DNA of 64,000 nt from Microbacterium sorbitolivorans (GCF_003327285.1 NZ_KZ848477.1:1-64000), one strand, 5' to 3'; counted from the stretch's first letter, positions 7,903-16,869 are shown. Program-made: numbers and translations. The notes: a model not told the origin generated them from the letters alone.

Positions 7903-8541
7903 TTACACCCCCAGGTGCCCGAAGAGCACCTCGCGCGGCGTGCCCGCGGGCTCCTCCGCGAGGATCCGCCCGTCGCCGATCACGAGGATCCGGTCGGCGA
8001 GCGCGATCGCCTCGTCGACGTCGTGCGTGACCATGAGGATCGACGGGCGATACTTCTCGTGCAGCTCGCGCAGGAGCGCGTGCATCGCGCGGCGCGTCAG
8101 GGCATCCAGCGCGCCGAAGGGCTCGTCGAGTAGCAACAGTTCGGGCTCGCGCACGAGCGCGCGGGCGAGCGAGACGCGCTGGGCCTCGCCACCCGAGAGC
8201 GTCAGCGGCCACGCGTCCGCGCGACCCGCGAGATGCACGGCGTCGAGGATCCGCTCGGCGCGGGCGCGCTCGCGCGGATCCATGCCGAGCAGCACGTTCT
8301 TCCAAACCGGCATCCAGGGCAGGAGGCTCGCGTCCTGGAACCCGAAGCCGACCTCCCGCGGCACGTCGATCTCGCCTTCGGCGCCTTCGAGGCCGCCGAG
8401 GATCCGCAGAAGGGTCGATTTTCCGGATCCGCTACGCCCCAGCAACGCGACAATCTCGCCGGGTGCGACGTCGAGGTCGACGCCGCGCAGAATCTCACGC
8501 CCGTCGTAGGTTTTGCGCACGTTGCGCACGGTGATGGTCAT
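7903..8541 (-). CDS. ABC transporter ATP-binding protein (SsuB/ThiZ-like), thiamine-precursor importer
   Basis: Cytoplasmic ATPase of an ABC importer, 212 residues, of the nitrate/sulfonate/taurine class. Walker A is GRSGSGKST, the Q-loop lies in GFQDASLLPWM, the signature is LSGGEAQRVSLARAL, Walker B is LLLLDEPFGAL, and the switch His is in MVTHDVDEA. The ATG (MTITVRNVRKTYDG) fits the family N terminus. The frame is open further upstream only because the repeat array there lacks stops. It is the last gene of the thiM operon, but 620 bp of repeats separate it from the substrate-binding gene, so its expression may differ. The TPP riboswitch far upstream points to a thiamine-precursor substrate. 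Confidence 0.88.
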   Translation of the reverse strand: MTITVRNVRKTYDGREILRGVDLDVAPGEIVALLGRSGSGKSTLLRILGGLEGAEGEIDVPREVGFGFQDASLLPWMPVWKNVLLGMDPRERARAERILDAVHLAGRADAWPLTLSGGEAQRVSLARALVREPELLLLDEPFGALDALTRRAMHALLRELHEKYRPSILMVTHDVDEAIALADRILVIGDGRILAEEPAGTPREVLFGHLGV

Positions 8542-8559
8542 GCTGCCCCTGTCGCTAGG

Positions 8560-9150
8560 TGCGGAAATGAGCCCGTACTGCGGAGTTTTTACCCGGATTG
8601 CTCCGCAGTTCGGGGCCAGCTCCGCAGTTCTGGGCCAGGCACCATGGGCGCGAGCCCTATCTGCGGAGATGAACCCAAACTGCGGATCCACATCAAGGTT
8701 TCCTCCGCAGTACGGGGCCACATCCGCAGTTGCTGCCGCGCGGCCCCCCACGCCCGCGAGCCCTAACTGCGGAAGTGAGCCATTACTGCGGAGTTCTCGC
8801 CCGGAATGCTCCGCAATACGGGGCCAGATCCGCAGATTGGGGCCAGGCACCATGCGCGCGAGCCCTACCTGCGGAGATGAACCCAAACTGCGGATCCACA
8901 TCAGGGATCCCTCCGCAGTTCGGGGCCAACTCCGCAGTTGCGGCCACGCGGCCCTCACGCGCCCGAGCCCTAACTGCGGAAGTGGGCCCAAACTGCGGAT
9001 TTCTTGCCCTAATTGCTCCGCACTTCGGGGCCAGATCCGCAGATTGGGGCCAGGCACCACGCGCGCGACCCCTACCTGCGGAGATAAGCCCAAACTGCGG
9101 ATCCACATCGGGGATCCCTCCGCAGTTCGGGGCCAAGTCCGCAGCACAGG
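8560..9150. repeat. tandem array of dyad repeat units (word TGCGGA/TCCGCA), about 207-bp period
   Basis: TGCGGAAATGAGCC, TGCGGAAGTGAGCC and TGCGGAAGTGGGCC recur at 8560, 8768 and 8975, periods of 208 and 207 bp. Each unit splits into two half-units of about 104 bp, each with two TGCGGA words at a 19-bp offset followed by two TCCGCA words at a 19-bp offset (TCCGCAGTTCGGGGCCA is the common form). The third unit is cut short. The array fills the gap between the substrate-binding gene and the ATPase gene. Open frames cross it on both strands, but their peptides only mirror the repeat. Confidence 0.92.
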
Positions 9151-9160
9151 GCCAGGCCCC

Positions 9161-10120
9161 CTACCCCTCAACCCAGGTCCTGACATCGGCAGTGGCCGAA
9201 GACGTGTCGATCACGCCGTCGGTCATGCCCTGCTCGGCGAAGAATGACGCGAGCTCGGCGAACTCGGCGGCGAATTCCTCGTCGGCGGGGGCGATGGTGG
9301 GCACGCGGTGGGAGATGATCGCGTCGGCGACGGCGTCGCTCACTCCGGCGTCGCGGTAGGCGTCGGCGAGGATCGACGGGTCGGCCACCACCTCGTCGGC
9401 GCAGGCGACGAGCCCACGGTAGAGCGCGTTGACACCCGAGGGGTGCGCGTCGGCGAATTCGCGCGAGACCACGTGCACGCTCGGGTTCTGCGCGCCGAAG
9501 TCGCCGGCGTAGGCGACGAGGGTCGCGCCGAGGTCGACCTGGGCGGATACGAGGTACTGATCCCACGTCGCCCACGCATCGACCTGCCCCGACGAGAACG
9601 CCGTCGCGGCGTCGGCGGGCGCGAGGTTCACCGCCTCGACGTCGTCGATCGACATGCCGTGCTCGTCGAGGGCCTTCCGCAGCAGGTAGTCGCCCGTGCC
9701 ACCCTCGTTGATCGCGACCGTGTGGCCGGCGAGATCCTCGATCGAGGCGATGCCGGATCCGGCCGCCGCCACGATTCCCTGCGAATCGTTGTCGTTCTTC
9801 TCGACGGCGACGATGACGAGATCCGGGTTGCCGGCGAGCGCCGTGAGCACGCCCGTCGCGCCGCTGGATCCGACGTCGATGTGCCCGGCGGCGAGCGCCT
9901 CCGCCGCCGGCGCGAACGCGGGGAAGGGATCCGACGCGGTGACGGATCCGCCGACCTCCTCGACCGGCTCGTCGAGGCCGCCCGACGCCTGGCACAGCGT
10001 GAGCACGTTCTGCGTGGTGAGGGCGCCGACGCGCAGGTCGAAATCGTCAGTGGCGGTGTTCGTGGCGGGTGCGCACCCGGCGAGCAAGAGGACGGCGGGA
10101 ACAACAAGAAGGCGCTTCAT
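9161..10120 (-). CDS. ABC transporter substrate-binding lipoprotein (NMT1/ThiY-like)
   Basis: Solute-binding lipoprotein of 319 residues. The N terminus [18 protein letters not shown] is a signal peptide with lipobox LAGC, so the mature protein is anchored outside the membrane by its Cys. The body resembles the nitrate/sulfonate/NMT1-THI5 class: GHIDVGSSGATGVLTALAG, the strand HTVAINEGGTGDYLLRKAL, then VDAWATWDQYL. It follows the permease gene with a 4-nt overlap and belongs to the TPP-riboswitch operon, so a thiamine precursor (pyrimidine or thiazole moiety) is the likely ligand rather than a sulfonate. This rests on context. The ATPase gene comes next after a repeat array. Confidence 0.86.
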   Translation of the reverse strand: MKRLLVVPAVLLLAGCAPATNTATDDFDLRVGALTTQNVLTLCQASGGLDEPVEEVGGSVTASDPFPAFAPAAEALAAGHIDVGSSGATGVLTALAGNPDLVIVAVEKNDNDSQGIVAAAGSGIASIEDLAGHTVAINEGGTGDYLLRKALDEHGMSIDDVEAVNLAPADAATAFSSGQVDAWATWDQYLVSAQVDLGATLVAYAGDFGAQNPSVHVVSREFADAHPSGVNALYRGLVACADEVVADPSILADAYRDAGVSDAVADAIISHRVPTIAPADEEFAAEFAELASFFAEQGMTDGVIDTSSATADVRTWVEG

Positions 10121-10881
10121 GACACTCCTTTATAGGGGCGCAGCACGCGCGACTCGAGCGCGCGCACAGCAAGATCGGTGAGTAGGCCCAGCACGGCGTA
10201 GACGACGATGCACACCATGACGATGTCGGTGCGACCGAAGGTGCGGGCATGGGTGAGCAGATAGCCGACGCCGCTCGCGGCGTTGACGGTTTCGGCGACA
10301 ATGACGGCGACCCAGGCGACGCCCGTCGCGAACCGCAGCCCGACGAGAATCGAGGGCGCGGATCCGGGGAGCAGCACGTCGCGCACCGTGCGCCAGCGGC
10401 CGAGCCGGTAGGCGCGGGCGACGAGCAGGGCCTTGCGGTCGACGCCGCGCACTCCCCCGACGGTGTTGAGGTACATCGGCACGACGACCGCGAGCGCGAC
10501 GAGCACGATCTTCGGCGTCTCGCCGAGCCCGAACCACAGGATGAGCAGCGGGGTCAGCGCCGTGAACGGGATGGTGCGGATCGCCTGCATCGGCCGATCC
10601 ACGACGTCGCGCGCGATCGCCGAGAAGCCCGCCGCGAGCCCGAGCGCGAGCCCCACGACGACGCCGATCGCGGTGCCGACGAGCACGCGGGCGAGGCTCA
10701 CGAGCAGGGCGATCGGCAGGGATCCGTCGGCGATCATCTCTCCCGCCGTCGCGACGAGCGACGCGGGGCCGGGCAGGGTGCGCGGGTCGAGCAGGCCCGC
10801 CGAGGCGAGCGCCTGCCACACGGCGACGAGCGCGATGATCGACAGCCACGGGCGGAGCCCCGCCCACAGCCGCCGCGTCAT
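10117..10881 (-). CDS. ABC transporter permease (SsuC/ThiX-like)
   Basis: Integral membrane permease of 254 residues with about six hydrophobic segments. It carries the family's inner-membrane component signature around [20 protein letters not shown] and an EAA-type loop near [20 protein letters not shown]. It should pair with the neighbouring lipoprotein and ATPase to import the substrate. The ATG start overlaps the thiM stop by 4 nt (ATGA), which indicates translational coupling and supports a shared role in thiamine metabolism. Codon use and GC content match the neighbours. Confidence 0.88.
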   Translation of the reverse strand: MTRRLWAGLRPWLSIIALVAVWQALASAGLLDPRTLPGPASLVATAGEMIADGSLPIALLVSLARVLVGTAIGVVVGLALGLAAGFSAIARDVVDRPMQAIRTIPFTALTPLLILWFGLGETPKIVLVALAVVVPMYLNTVGGVRGVDRKALLVARAYRLGRWRTVRDVLLPGSAPSILVGLRFATGVAWVAVIVAETVNAASGVGYLLTHARTFGRTDIVMVCIVVYAVLGLLTDLAVRALESRVLRPYKGVS

Positions 10882-11675
10882 GCGATCGCGGCGCGGGCGA
10901 GCACGTCGGCGGGCTGGATCCGCGACAGCTCGTCGAGGAAGTGCACCGCGAAGCTGCCCGGGCCCTCGGCGCGGGCGGCGGCATCCTCGGAGGCGATGCA
11001 ATAGGTCGCGGTCGCGGCGACGGCGGCCTCGAACGGATCCGCGACCGCCGCAAACGCCGCCATCACGGCGCCGAGCGCGCAGCCGCCGCCGGTCACGCGC
11101 GTGAGCAGCGCGGATCCGTTATCGATGCGGGCGGTGCGGGATCCGTCAGTGATCAGGTCGATCGGGCCGGAGACGGCGACGACGGATCCGTGATCGCGCG
11201 CGATCGCCTCGGCCGCGCCGGCCGCGGCCTCGACGTCGTCGGTCGAGTCGACGCCGCGCCCGCCGCTACCGGAGCGCGCGAGGGCGAGGATCTCGGACGC
11301 GTTGCCGCGGACGATCGTCGGTCGGCGCGCGACAAGGGTGTGCGCGAGCGGGGTGCGCACGGGCGCGGATCCGATGGCGACCGGATCCAGAACCCACGGC
11401 GTCCCGGCGTCTGCCGCCGCCTCGGTCGCCTCGAGCATGGCGTGGCGCTGCTCGGATCCAGGGGTCCCGAGGTTGACGAGCAGGCCGGAGGCGTGGCGCG
11501 CGAACGGACCCGCCTCGACCGGGATGTCGACCATGGCGCCCGCGGCGCCGAGCGCGAGCAAGACGTTGGCCGTGAACCCGGTCACGACGCGATTGGTGAT
11601 GACCTGCACGAGAGGGGTGCCCTCGCGCAGGGTTGTCAGGGCAGTGGCCGAAGCCGTGGAAAGCGCAGAATTCAT
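10878..11675 (-). CDS. thiM: hydroxyethylthiazole kinase
   Basis: Phosphorylates 4-methyl-5-(2-hydroxyethyl)thiazole in thiamine salvage. The protein has about 265 residues, the usual length. Recognisable blocks are [48 protein letters not shown] and [17 protein letters not shown], which is the nucleotide/anion-binding Gly-rich motif with the catalytic Cys position. Two in-frame ATGs exist. The upstream one abuts GGAGGG with no spacing, so the one four codons downstream (MNSALSTAS), with GGAGGG 12 nt away, is preferred. It is first in an operon with an ABC importer and directly follows a TPP riboswitch, so it should be repressed by thiamine diphosphate. Confidence 0.93.
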   Translation of the reverse strand: MNSALSTASATALTTLREGTPLVQVITNRVVTGFTANVLLALGAAGAMVDIPVEAGPFARHASGLLVNLGTPGSEQRHAMLEATEAAADAGTPWVLDPVAIGSAPVRTPLAHTLVARRPTIVRGNASEILALARSGSGGRGVDSTDDVEAAAGAAEAIARDHGSVVAVSGPIDLITDGSRTARIDNGSALLTRVTGGGCALGAVMAAFAAVADPFEAAVAATATYCIASEDAAARAEGPGSFAVHFLDELSRIQPADVLARAAIA

Positions 11676-11689
11676 CGTGCGCGACATCC

Positions 11690-11762
11690 CTCCGCTAGTA
11701 CGAACTAGTTCAGGTTCGACGGGTGTGATCTCAGCCGCGCAGCGGCACCCCGTGTCACGTGG
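11690..11762 (-). promoter_or_regulatory. TPP (thiamine diphosphate) riboswitch
   Basis: On the minus strand the conserved THI-element blocks occur in order: GGGGTGCCG, GCGGCTGAGATCACACCCG, GAACCTGAACTAGTT, then the closing GCGGAGGGATG, which contains the thiM ribosome binding site. The overlap with the ribosome site suggests control at translation initiation. It governs thiM and the downstream importer. Confidence 0.93.
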
Positions 11763-12123
11763 TTTTCACTCAGATGTCTACCAGACTTCACTCCGCACCC
11801 CAAAATTTGGGCGTTCTCACCTCCCTCGGAGGAGATTCACACAACCCCGTCGTTATCAAGTCGTTACCAAGCGGGATTCATTCACGTGGATCCGCTTGCT
11901 GGTGCGGATCGCGGCGGTTTCGGCGCCGTTCCCAGGTTCGCGGCTTGAAAATCCCGATCCGAACCTAATTTCGGGCACCATCACGCGTTCTCTTAGCAAC
12001 CGTAAATAACTGCGGGTGAAGGTCGTATCCGGCGTTCACCCGGTCTAGTCGATGCCGCCTCGGGCCACTCGTTACGAACGACTCCCGTGCGCCGACCCCG
12101 ACCGATTTGGATATCTCCCCCGC
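11763..12123. other. intergenic region between the thiM operon and the transglycosylase-like gene
   Basis: 361 bp with no convincing gene. It should hold the divergent promoters. A small hairpin, CGGGTGAA (12013-12020) with TTCACCCG (12035-12042), lies about 80 bp before the plus-strand gene. Actinobacterial cell-wall hydrolase genes often carry c-di-AMP riboswitches, but I cannot match the full consensus here. Confidence 0.5.
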
Positions 12124-12933
12124 ATGAACCAGCACGAAACCGCCACGAAGTCCCTGCTCTTGAAGTCGCACCGCGAGCGCACCGCGCGCCGCTCGAAGCG
12201 CACCGCGATCATCACCGGATCCGTCGCCGCCGCGCTCGTGATCGCCGGCGCTGTCGCGACCGGCACCACCGCGATCGCCGCCGAGTCGGGCCCGCGCAAC
12301 GCCGTGACGGTCGAGCTAGCGACCGGCCGCGTGGCCGACCAGGCCCAGGCCGCGATCGATGCCGCGCAGAGTGTCATGGAGCGCGCCGCCGACGACAACA
12401 TCGACACGCCCCACCTCGAGGATCGCGTGGCGGAGCTCGCCGAGTACGCAGCCACCCCGTCGACGATCGTCGAGGCCCGCACGGCGCGCGTGATCGAGCT
12501 GACCGAGACCGTGACCGAGAAGGCCACGGCGTACGAGAAGCAGGTCGCCGAGGAAGAGGCGAAGGCAGAGGAGGAGGCCGCGGCCGCCGCCGTTGCCGCC
12601 GCCGAGGCTCAGGCCGAGGCAAACACCCCCGAGGGCGCCAAGGCCACGGCCCGCTCGATCATGTCGTCGACGTACGGCTGGGGCGACGACCAGTTCGCGT
12701 GCCTCGACTCGCTCTGGACGAAGGAGTCGGGCTGGAACTACCAGGCCTCGAACGCCTCGAGCGGTGCGTACGGCATCCCCCAGTCGCTGCCCGGCAGCAA
12801 GATGAGCACGGTCGCCGACGACTGGGAGACCAACGCCACGACGCAGGTCACCTGGGGCCTCGACTACATCTCGCGCGCCTACGGCACCCCCTGCTCGGCC
12901 TGGGCCCACAGCCAGTCGGTCAACTGGTACTGA
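12124..12933 (+). CDS. secreted lytic transglycosylase-like cell-wall protein
   Basis: A 269-residue exported protein. A basic N region (HRERTARRSKRTAI) precedes a hydrophobic segment ending ATGTTAIAAES, consistent with a signal peptide or anchor. Residues 60-180 are Ala/Glu-rich and helical, including an AEEEAKAEEEAAAAAVAAAE coiled coil. The C-terminal 90 residues resemble the transglycosylase/aggregation-promoting-factor domain: DQFACLDSLWTKESGWNYQA with the likely catalytic Glu in KESGW, then SSGAYGIPQSLPGSKM and a final SAWAHSQSVNWY. The role is probably peptidoglycan cleavage during growth or division. The start MNQHETATKS is chosen because the upstream extension lacks coding character. 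The gene is convergent with the siderophore operon. Confidence 0.85.
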   Translation: MNQHETATKSLLLKSHRERTARRSKRTAIITGSVAAALVIAGAVATGTTAIAAESGPRNAVTVELATGRVADQAQAAIDAAQSVMERAADDNIDTPHLEDRVAELAEYAATPSTIVEARTARVIELTETVTEKATAYEKQVAEEEAKAEEEAAAAAVAAAEAQAEANTPEGAKATARSIMSSTYGWGDDQFACLDSLWTKESGWNYQASNASSGAYGIPQSLPGSKMSTVADDWETNATTQVTWGLDYISRAYGTPCSAWAHSQSVNWY

Positions 12934-12939
12934 GCGCCC

Positions 12940-13695
12940 TCAGTAGTAGACCGCGAGGGGGCCGTTCGGGCCGTCGATCACCGTGACCGGGGTCTCGAAG
13001 ACCTCGGTGAGCACCTCGTCGGTCAGGATCTCGTCGGGCGTTCCGAAGCGCGCGATCTGGCCGTTCTTCACGGCGCAGATGCGGTCGGCGTAGTGGCCGG
13101 CGAAGTTGATGTCGTGCAGCACGATGACGATGGTGCGGCCGAGCTCGATGGCGGCGCGCTTCAGCTGCTGCATCATCTGCACGCTGTGCCGCATGTCGAG
13201 GTTGTTGAGCGGCTCGTCGAGCAGCACGTAGTCGGTCTCCTGGCACAGCACCATCGCGACGTAGGCGCGCTGGCGCTGCCCGCCCGACAGCTGGTCGAGG
13301 TATCGCCCCTCGAGCGCGCCGAGGTCGAGGAAGTCGATCGAGCGGCTGATGATCTCCTCGTCCTCCGCCGTCAGGCGCCCCTTCGAGTAGGGGAAGCGCC
13401 CGAAGCCGACGAGCTGGCGCACCGTCAGGCGGGTGACGAAGTGGTTCTCCTGGCGCAGGATCGAGACGACCTTCGCGAGATCCTTCGACGCGGTGGATCC
13501 GACGTCGTACCCGCCGATCTCGATCGTGCCCTCGTCGATGCCGAGCAGGCGCCCGATCATCGTCAGCAGCGTCGACTTGCCGGCGCCGTTGGGCCCGACG
13601 AGCGCGGTGATGCCGCCGCCCGGGATCTGAACGTCGACGGGGCCGATCGCGACCTCGCTGCTGTACTGCTTGCGAACCGCGGTAAGTGAGATCAC
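12940..13695 (-). CDS. iron-siderophore ABC transporter ATP-binding protein (FecE/YclP-like)
   Basis: ATPase of a ferric-siderophore importer, 251 residues. Walker A is GPNGAGKST, the signature is LSGGQRQRAYVAMVL, Walker B is YVLLDEPLNNLDM, and the switch His is in IVLHDINFAGHYADRI. The closing region FGTPDEILTDEVLTEVFETP is typical of the FecE/YclP group. Its start overlaps the upstream permease stop by 4 nt. It is last in a four-gene operon of binding protein, two FecCD permeases and ATPase. It ends 6 bp from the end of the convergent transglycosylase gene and no terminator is evident between them. Confidence 0.92.
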   Translation of the reverse strand: MISLTAVRKQYSSEVAIGPVDVQIPGGGITALVGPNGAGKSTLLTMIGRLLGIDEGTIEIGGYDVGSTASKDLAKVVSILRQENHFVTRLTVRQLVGFGRFPYSKGRLTAEDEEIISRSIDFLDLGALEGRYLDQLSGGQRQRAYVAMVLCQETDYVLLDEPLNNLDMRHSVQMMQQLKRAAIELGRTIVIVLHDINFAGHYADRICAVKNGQIARFGTPDEILTDEVLTEVFETPVTVIDGPNGPLAVYY

Positions 13696-14705
13696 AGCCG
13701 GCCCTTTCTGAGGATGACGATGAGGAAGACCGTGCCGCCGACGAGCTCGATGATGACCGAGACGGCGCCCTGCGCCGCGAAGACGTTCTTGATGATGAAG
13801 TACGCGCCGCCGAGCACGCAGAACCCGGTGAGCACCGCGACCGGGAAGATCTTGCGGTGATCGTAGGTGTCCGCGAACTGGTACGCGAGCGTCGCGACGA
13901 GGAAGCCGAGGAAGGTTATCGGCCCGACGATCGCGGTCGATACGGCCATGAGGATCGACACGAGGAAGAGCGTGAACATCAGCTGGCGCCGGTACGACAG
14001 GCCGAGGCTCGTCGCCGCCTCCTTGCCAAGCGCCATAACGTTGAGGCGGCGGCTACTGATCCAGATCAACACGACGGCGACGAGCATGAGCGGGATCGCG
14101 ATCGGCAGGTAGTCGGCGTCGGCGTTCGAGATGCTGCCGAGCAGGCGCGCGGTGAGGACGTCGAACTCGCTCGGCGTGAGCAGGCGCTGCATGAAGGTGG
14201 CGACGGATCCGAGCCCCGCGCCGATGATGATGCCGACGAGCAGCATGATCTGCAGATTGCCGTACTTGCCCGAGAGCAGCCATCCGTACAGCGCGAGCGA
14301 GAACCCGACCATGAGGCCGATCTGCAGCAGGAATTGCGGGACGCCCTGCAGCAGGACGATGCCCGAGATGCCAAACAGAAAAACGGATCCGGTTTGCACG
14401 ACCCGATAGAGCGATTCGAACCCCATGATCGACGGCGTGATGATGCGGTTGTTCGTCACGGTCTGGAACGCGACGGTCGCGACGGCCTGACAGATCGCGA
14501 CGACGGCGATGACGATGAGGCTCGTGGTGCGGAGCTTGGCGATGCGCCAGAATCCGTCGGTGCCGACGGGCATGGGGTTGTCCCACGCGAGCAGGCCGGC
14601 GACGATGCCGAGGGAGAGCAGGGCCAGGACCCCGATCACGAGCGCGTATCGGCGGCGCGCGTGCGGGGTCGGGAGGGCGCGGGAGCTGCGGATCACGTCA
14701 GCCAT
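13692..14705 (-). CDS. iron-siderophore ABC transporter permease (FecCD family, YclO-like)
   Basis: FecCD-type permease of 337 residues with about nine to ten hydrophobic helices. Family features include VTNNRIITPSIMGFESLYRV, where other members have the NPLADP/TPSIMG-type loop, and FLGFLVATLAYQF near the C terminus. It should form a heterodimer with the product of the preceding permease gene. Its start overlaps that gene by 8 nt and its end overlaps the ATPase gene by 4 nt, so the operon is translationally coupled. Substrate is inferred only as a ferric siderophore. Confidence 0.91.
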   Translation of the reverse strand: MADVIRSSRALPTPHARRRYALVIGVLALLSLGIVAGLLAWDNPMPVGTDGFWRIAKLRTTSLIVIAVVAICQAVATVAFQTVTNNRIITPSIMGFESLYRVVQTGSVFLFGISGIVLLQGVPQFLLQIGLMVGFSLALYGWLLSGKYGNLQIMLLVGIIIGAGLGSVATFMQRLLTPSEFDVLTARLLGSISNADADYLPIAIPLMLVAVVLIWISSRRLNVMALGKEAATSLGLSYRRQLMFTLFLVSILMAVSTAIVGPITFLGFLVATLAYQFADTYDHRKIFPVAVLTGFCVLGGAYFIIKNVFAAQGAVSVIIELVGGTVFLIVILRKGRL

Positions 14706-15666
14706 GTCGGCGCTGCCTCAGGAGCAGGAAGATGAACACGGCGGCGCCCACGACGCCGAGGATGAGCGATACCGGAACCTCGAACGGCATGATGATCGTG
14801 CGGCCGATGAGGTCGCAGACCGTGACGATCGCGATGCCCGTGAGGGCGACCCACGGCAGGTTGCTGCGCAGATCGTCGCCGCGAATCATCGAGACGATGT
14901 TCGGCACGATGAGCCCGAGGAAGGGCAGGTTGCCGATGACGACGGTGACGACGCCGGTCGCGACCGCGATCATGCCGGTGCCGAGCAGGATCACGCGCTC
15001 GTAGTTCATGCCGACGTTCGTCGCGATCTCCTTGCCGAGGCCCGCGACGGTGAAGCGGTCGGCGGCGACGAAGATGGCGATGGCGACGAGGAGCACGATC
15101 CACAGCGGCTCGTACTGCCCGCGGAACACCGACGTGAAGCTTCCCGCGAACCAGACGCCCATGCTCTGCAGCATGTCGGTCTGCAGGGCGACGAACGTCG
15201 AGATGGATCCGACGACCGCGCCGAGCATGATGCCGATGATCGGGACGATGAGCGATGAGCGCAGCGAGACGCGGCGCAGGATCAGGAAGAACACCATCGT
15301 GCCGACGAAGGCGGCGATGCTCGCGCCGGCCATCTTCGTCAGGATCGAGGCCTTCGGCATGAGGATCATGACGGCCAGCAGGCCGAGGCCGGCCCACTCG
15401 GTCGTGCCGGTCGTGGTCGGCTCGACGAAGCGGTTCTGCGTGAGCAGCTGCATGACGAGGCCCGACATGGCCATCGCGCCGCCGGCGAGGACGAGCGCGA
15501 TCGTGCGAGGGATCCGCGTCATCGTGAACATCTCAGCGCCGTCGTCGGCGCCGAAGATGTCGTAGACGCCGGTAAACAGAGAAAGCGCGAGCAACGCTAC
15601 GACGACGAGGATCCCGATGAGGAGCTTCGCGTCGAAGAGTTTCGCGCGCGTGCGTGTGGAGTTCAT
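14698..15666 (-). CDS. iron-siderophore ABC transporter permease (FecCD family, YclN-like)
   Basis: First of two FecCD permeases, about 322 residues with multiple transmembrane helices. It has a typical N-terminal block (RIPRTIALVLAGGAMAMSGL) and the loop TQNRFVEPTTTGTTEWAGLG, which corresponds to the ligand-channel region of BtuC/FecCD proteins; FLGLIVPNIVSMIRG is the conserved cytoplasmic EAA-like loop. Two starts are possible. The ATG used here (MNSTRTRAKL) lies six codons after another ATG that abuts the base of a strong hairpin, so the inner one is preferred. It partners the next permease gene. Confidence 0.9.
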   Translation of the reverse strand: MNSTRTRAKLFDAKLLIGILVVVALLALSLFTGVYDIFGADDGAEMFTMTRIPRTIALVLAGGAMAMSGLVMQLLTQNRFVEPTTTGTTEWAGLGLLAVMILMPKASILTKMAGASIAAFVGTMVFFLILRRVSLRSSLIVPIIGIMLGAVVGSISTFVALQTDMLQSMGVWFAGSFTSVFRGQYEPLWIVLLVAIAIFVAADRFTVAGLGKEIATNVGMNYERVILLGTGMIAVATGVVTVVIGNLPFLGLIVPNIVSMIRGDDLRSNLPWVALTGIAIVTVCDLIGRTIIMPFEVPVSLILGVVGAAVFIFLLLRQRRHG

Positions 15667-15684
15667 GAACCGTTCCAGCACCAT

Positions 15685-15710
15685 AGCGGGGCGCGATGAC
15701 GCGCCCCGCT
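15685..15710 (-). terminator. hairpin between siderophore binding-protein and permease genes
   Basis: AGCGGGGCGCG and CGCGCCCCGCT form a perfect 11-bp GC stem around ATGA, with no U-run. In this position it probably stabilises the upstream mRNA or partly attenuates, giving more binding protein than permease. Confidence 0.7.
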
Positions 15711-15720
15711 ATGAAGGGTC

Positions 15721-16725
15721 TTACTTGGCAGCTTCGAGAGCGTCGGCGAGCTCGTTGAAGAACTCGGTGTAGGTCTGGATGCTCTCGTTCGTGTAGGTGT
15801 CGGCCGGCATGTAGACGACCTGGGCGTCCTTCACGGCGGTCACGTTCGCGAGGGGCTCAGAGGCCTCGATGACGTCGGCGCCCGCAACGTACTCGGGGTC
15901 ATCGGCACTGACTGCGGCGTCGCGGTCCATGACGAGCAGCCAGTCAGGGTTCGAGTCGGCGATCGCCTCGACCGAGATGTCGTCGCCCTGGTGGTCGGTC
16001 GACGAGTCGTCAACCTCGAGGGCCGGGGTGAGGCCCAGCAGGTCGTAGAGCGGGCCGAAGGTGCGGCCGACGCCCGGGGCCGAGTAACCGATCTCGCCAC
16101 CCGAGGTGATGACCGACATGACGCTGTCTTCGCTGTCGTAGGCGGCCTTCACGCGCTCGACGGCGGCGTCGAAGTCTGCCTCGATCTGCTCGGCCTCCGC
16201 CTCCTTGCCGAAGATCTGGCCGAGCACCTCGACCTGGCGCTTGAGCTCGGCGTCGAAGGCCTCGTCGTCGCGCGGGTCGAGCGAGAGCACCGTGGCGTCG
16301 GGAACGAGCTCGGCGATCTGCTCCTCGAACTGCGTGAAGCGCTGGCCGTTGATAACGACGTCGGGGTCGACGGCAACGATCGACTCGAGGTCGGGCTCGC
16401 GGTGCGAACCGAGGTCGATGATCGACTCGTCGTCCTTGTACGAGATGGTCGTCGGCATGAGCGAGCGTGCCGCCGCGGTGAGCTCGATGCCCCAGTCGTC
16501 GAGCGTCTGGAAGGTGCGGTTGTCGGTCGCGACGACCGATTCGACCGGCAGCTCGATGGTGTGCTCGCCGTTGTTGTCGGTGATCGTCACCGACGTGGCA
16601 GCTTCCGTCGTGCTCTCGGCGGCGCTATCTTCGGCGGCGGCCGTGTCGTCGGAGGCGCAGCCCGCGAGAACGAGGGCCGAGGCCGCGACGAGGGAGAGCG
16701 CGGAGAGCGGGCGGATCATGCTCAT
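15721..16725 (-). CDS. iron-siderophore ABC transporter substrate-binding lipoprotein
   Basis: Solute-binding lipoprotein of 334 residues. The signal peptide ends with lipobox LVLAGCASDD, followed by an acidic Ala/Glu/Thr linker typical of Gram-positive binding proteins. The FepB/YclQ-type fold is indicated by GEHTIELPVESVVATDNRT, LGSHREPDLESIVAVDPDVV, then NPDWLLVMDRDAAV. It is first in the importer operon and has a GGAG ribosome site. The divergent gene encodes a siderophore-interacting reductase. An iron box lies between the two starts, so expression should rise when iron is scarce. Confidence 0.9.
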   Translation of the reverse strand: MSMIRPLSALSLVAASALVLAGCASDDTAAAEDSAAESTTEAATSVTITDNNGEHTIELPVESVVATDNRTFQTLDDWGIELTAAARSLMPTTISYKDDESIIDLGSHREPDLESIVAVDPDVVINGQRFTQFEEQIAELVPDATVLSLDPRDDEAFDAELKRQVEVLGQIFGKEAEAEQIEADFDAAVERVKAAYDSEDSVMSVITSGGEIGYSAPGVGRTFGPLYDLLGLTPALEVDDSSTDHQGDDISVEAIADSNPDWLLVMDRDAAVSADDPEYVAGADVIEASEPLANVTAVKDAQVVYMPADTYTNESIQTYTEFFNELADALEAAK

Positions 16726-16848
16726 AGGGGATCACTCCAGGGGTTTTCAGGCGCACAAAAGTCGCCTATATGTGAGAGGGAAACCGGGCGACGCATACGC
16801 TCGTGGGATGCGGTTCGCGCTGAAGATAAGGCCAACCTCACCCGGTGA

Positions 16849-16867
16849 ACATAGGCTAACCTAACTG
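16849..16867. promoter_or_regulatory. DtxR/IdeR-type iron box
   Basis: ACATAGGCTAACCTAACTG closely matches the 19-bp actinobacterial DtxR/IdeR consensus (TTAGGTTAGNCTAACCTAA) in its central and one outer half. It lies directly before the reductase start and within the shared divergent promoter region. A second partial half-site (AAGGCCAACCTCA) lies about 20 bp away. It probably represses both iron operons when iron is sufficient. Confidence 0.82.
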
Positions 16868-16869
16868 TC

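Noticed and set aside
7903-9186. A long minus-strand open frame fusing the ABC ATPase to a repetitive 215-residue N-terminal extension
   Set aside because: The extension is the 8.56-9.15 kb repeat array read through; the ATPase family N terminus begins exactly at the ATG at 8541.
11763-12123. Possible c-di-AMP (ydaO) riboswitch before the transglycosylase-like gene
   Set aside because: A GGGTGAA/TTCACCC hairpin is present, but the other conserved blocks of the motif cannot be matched.
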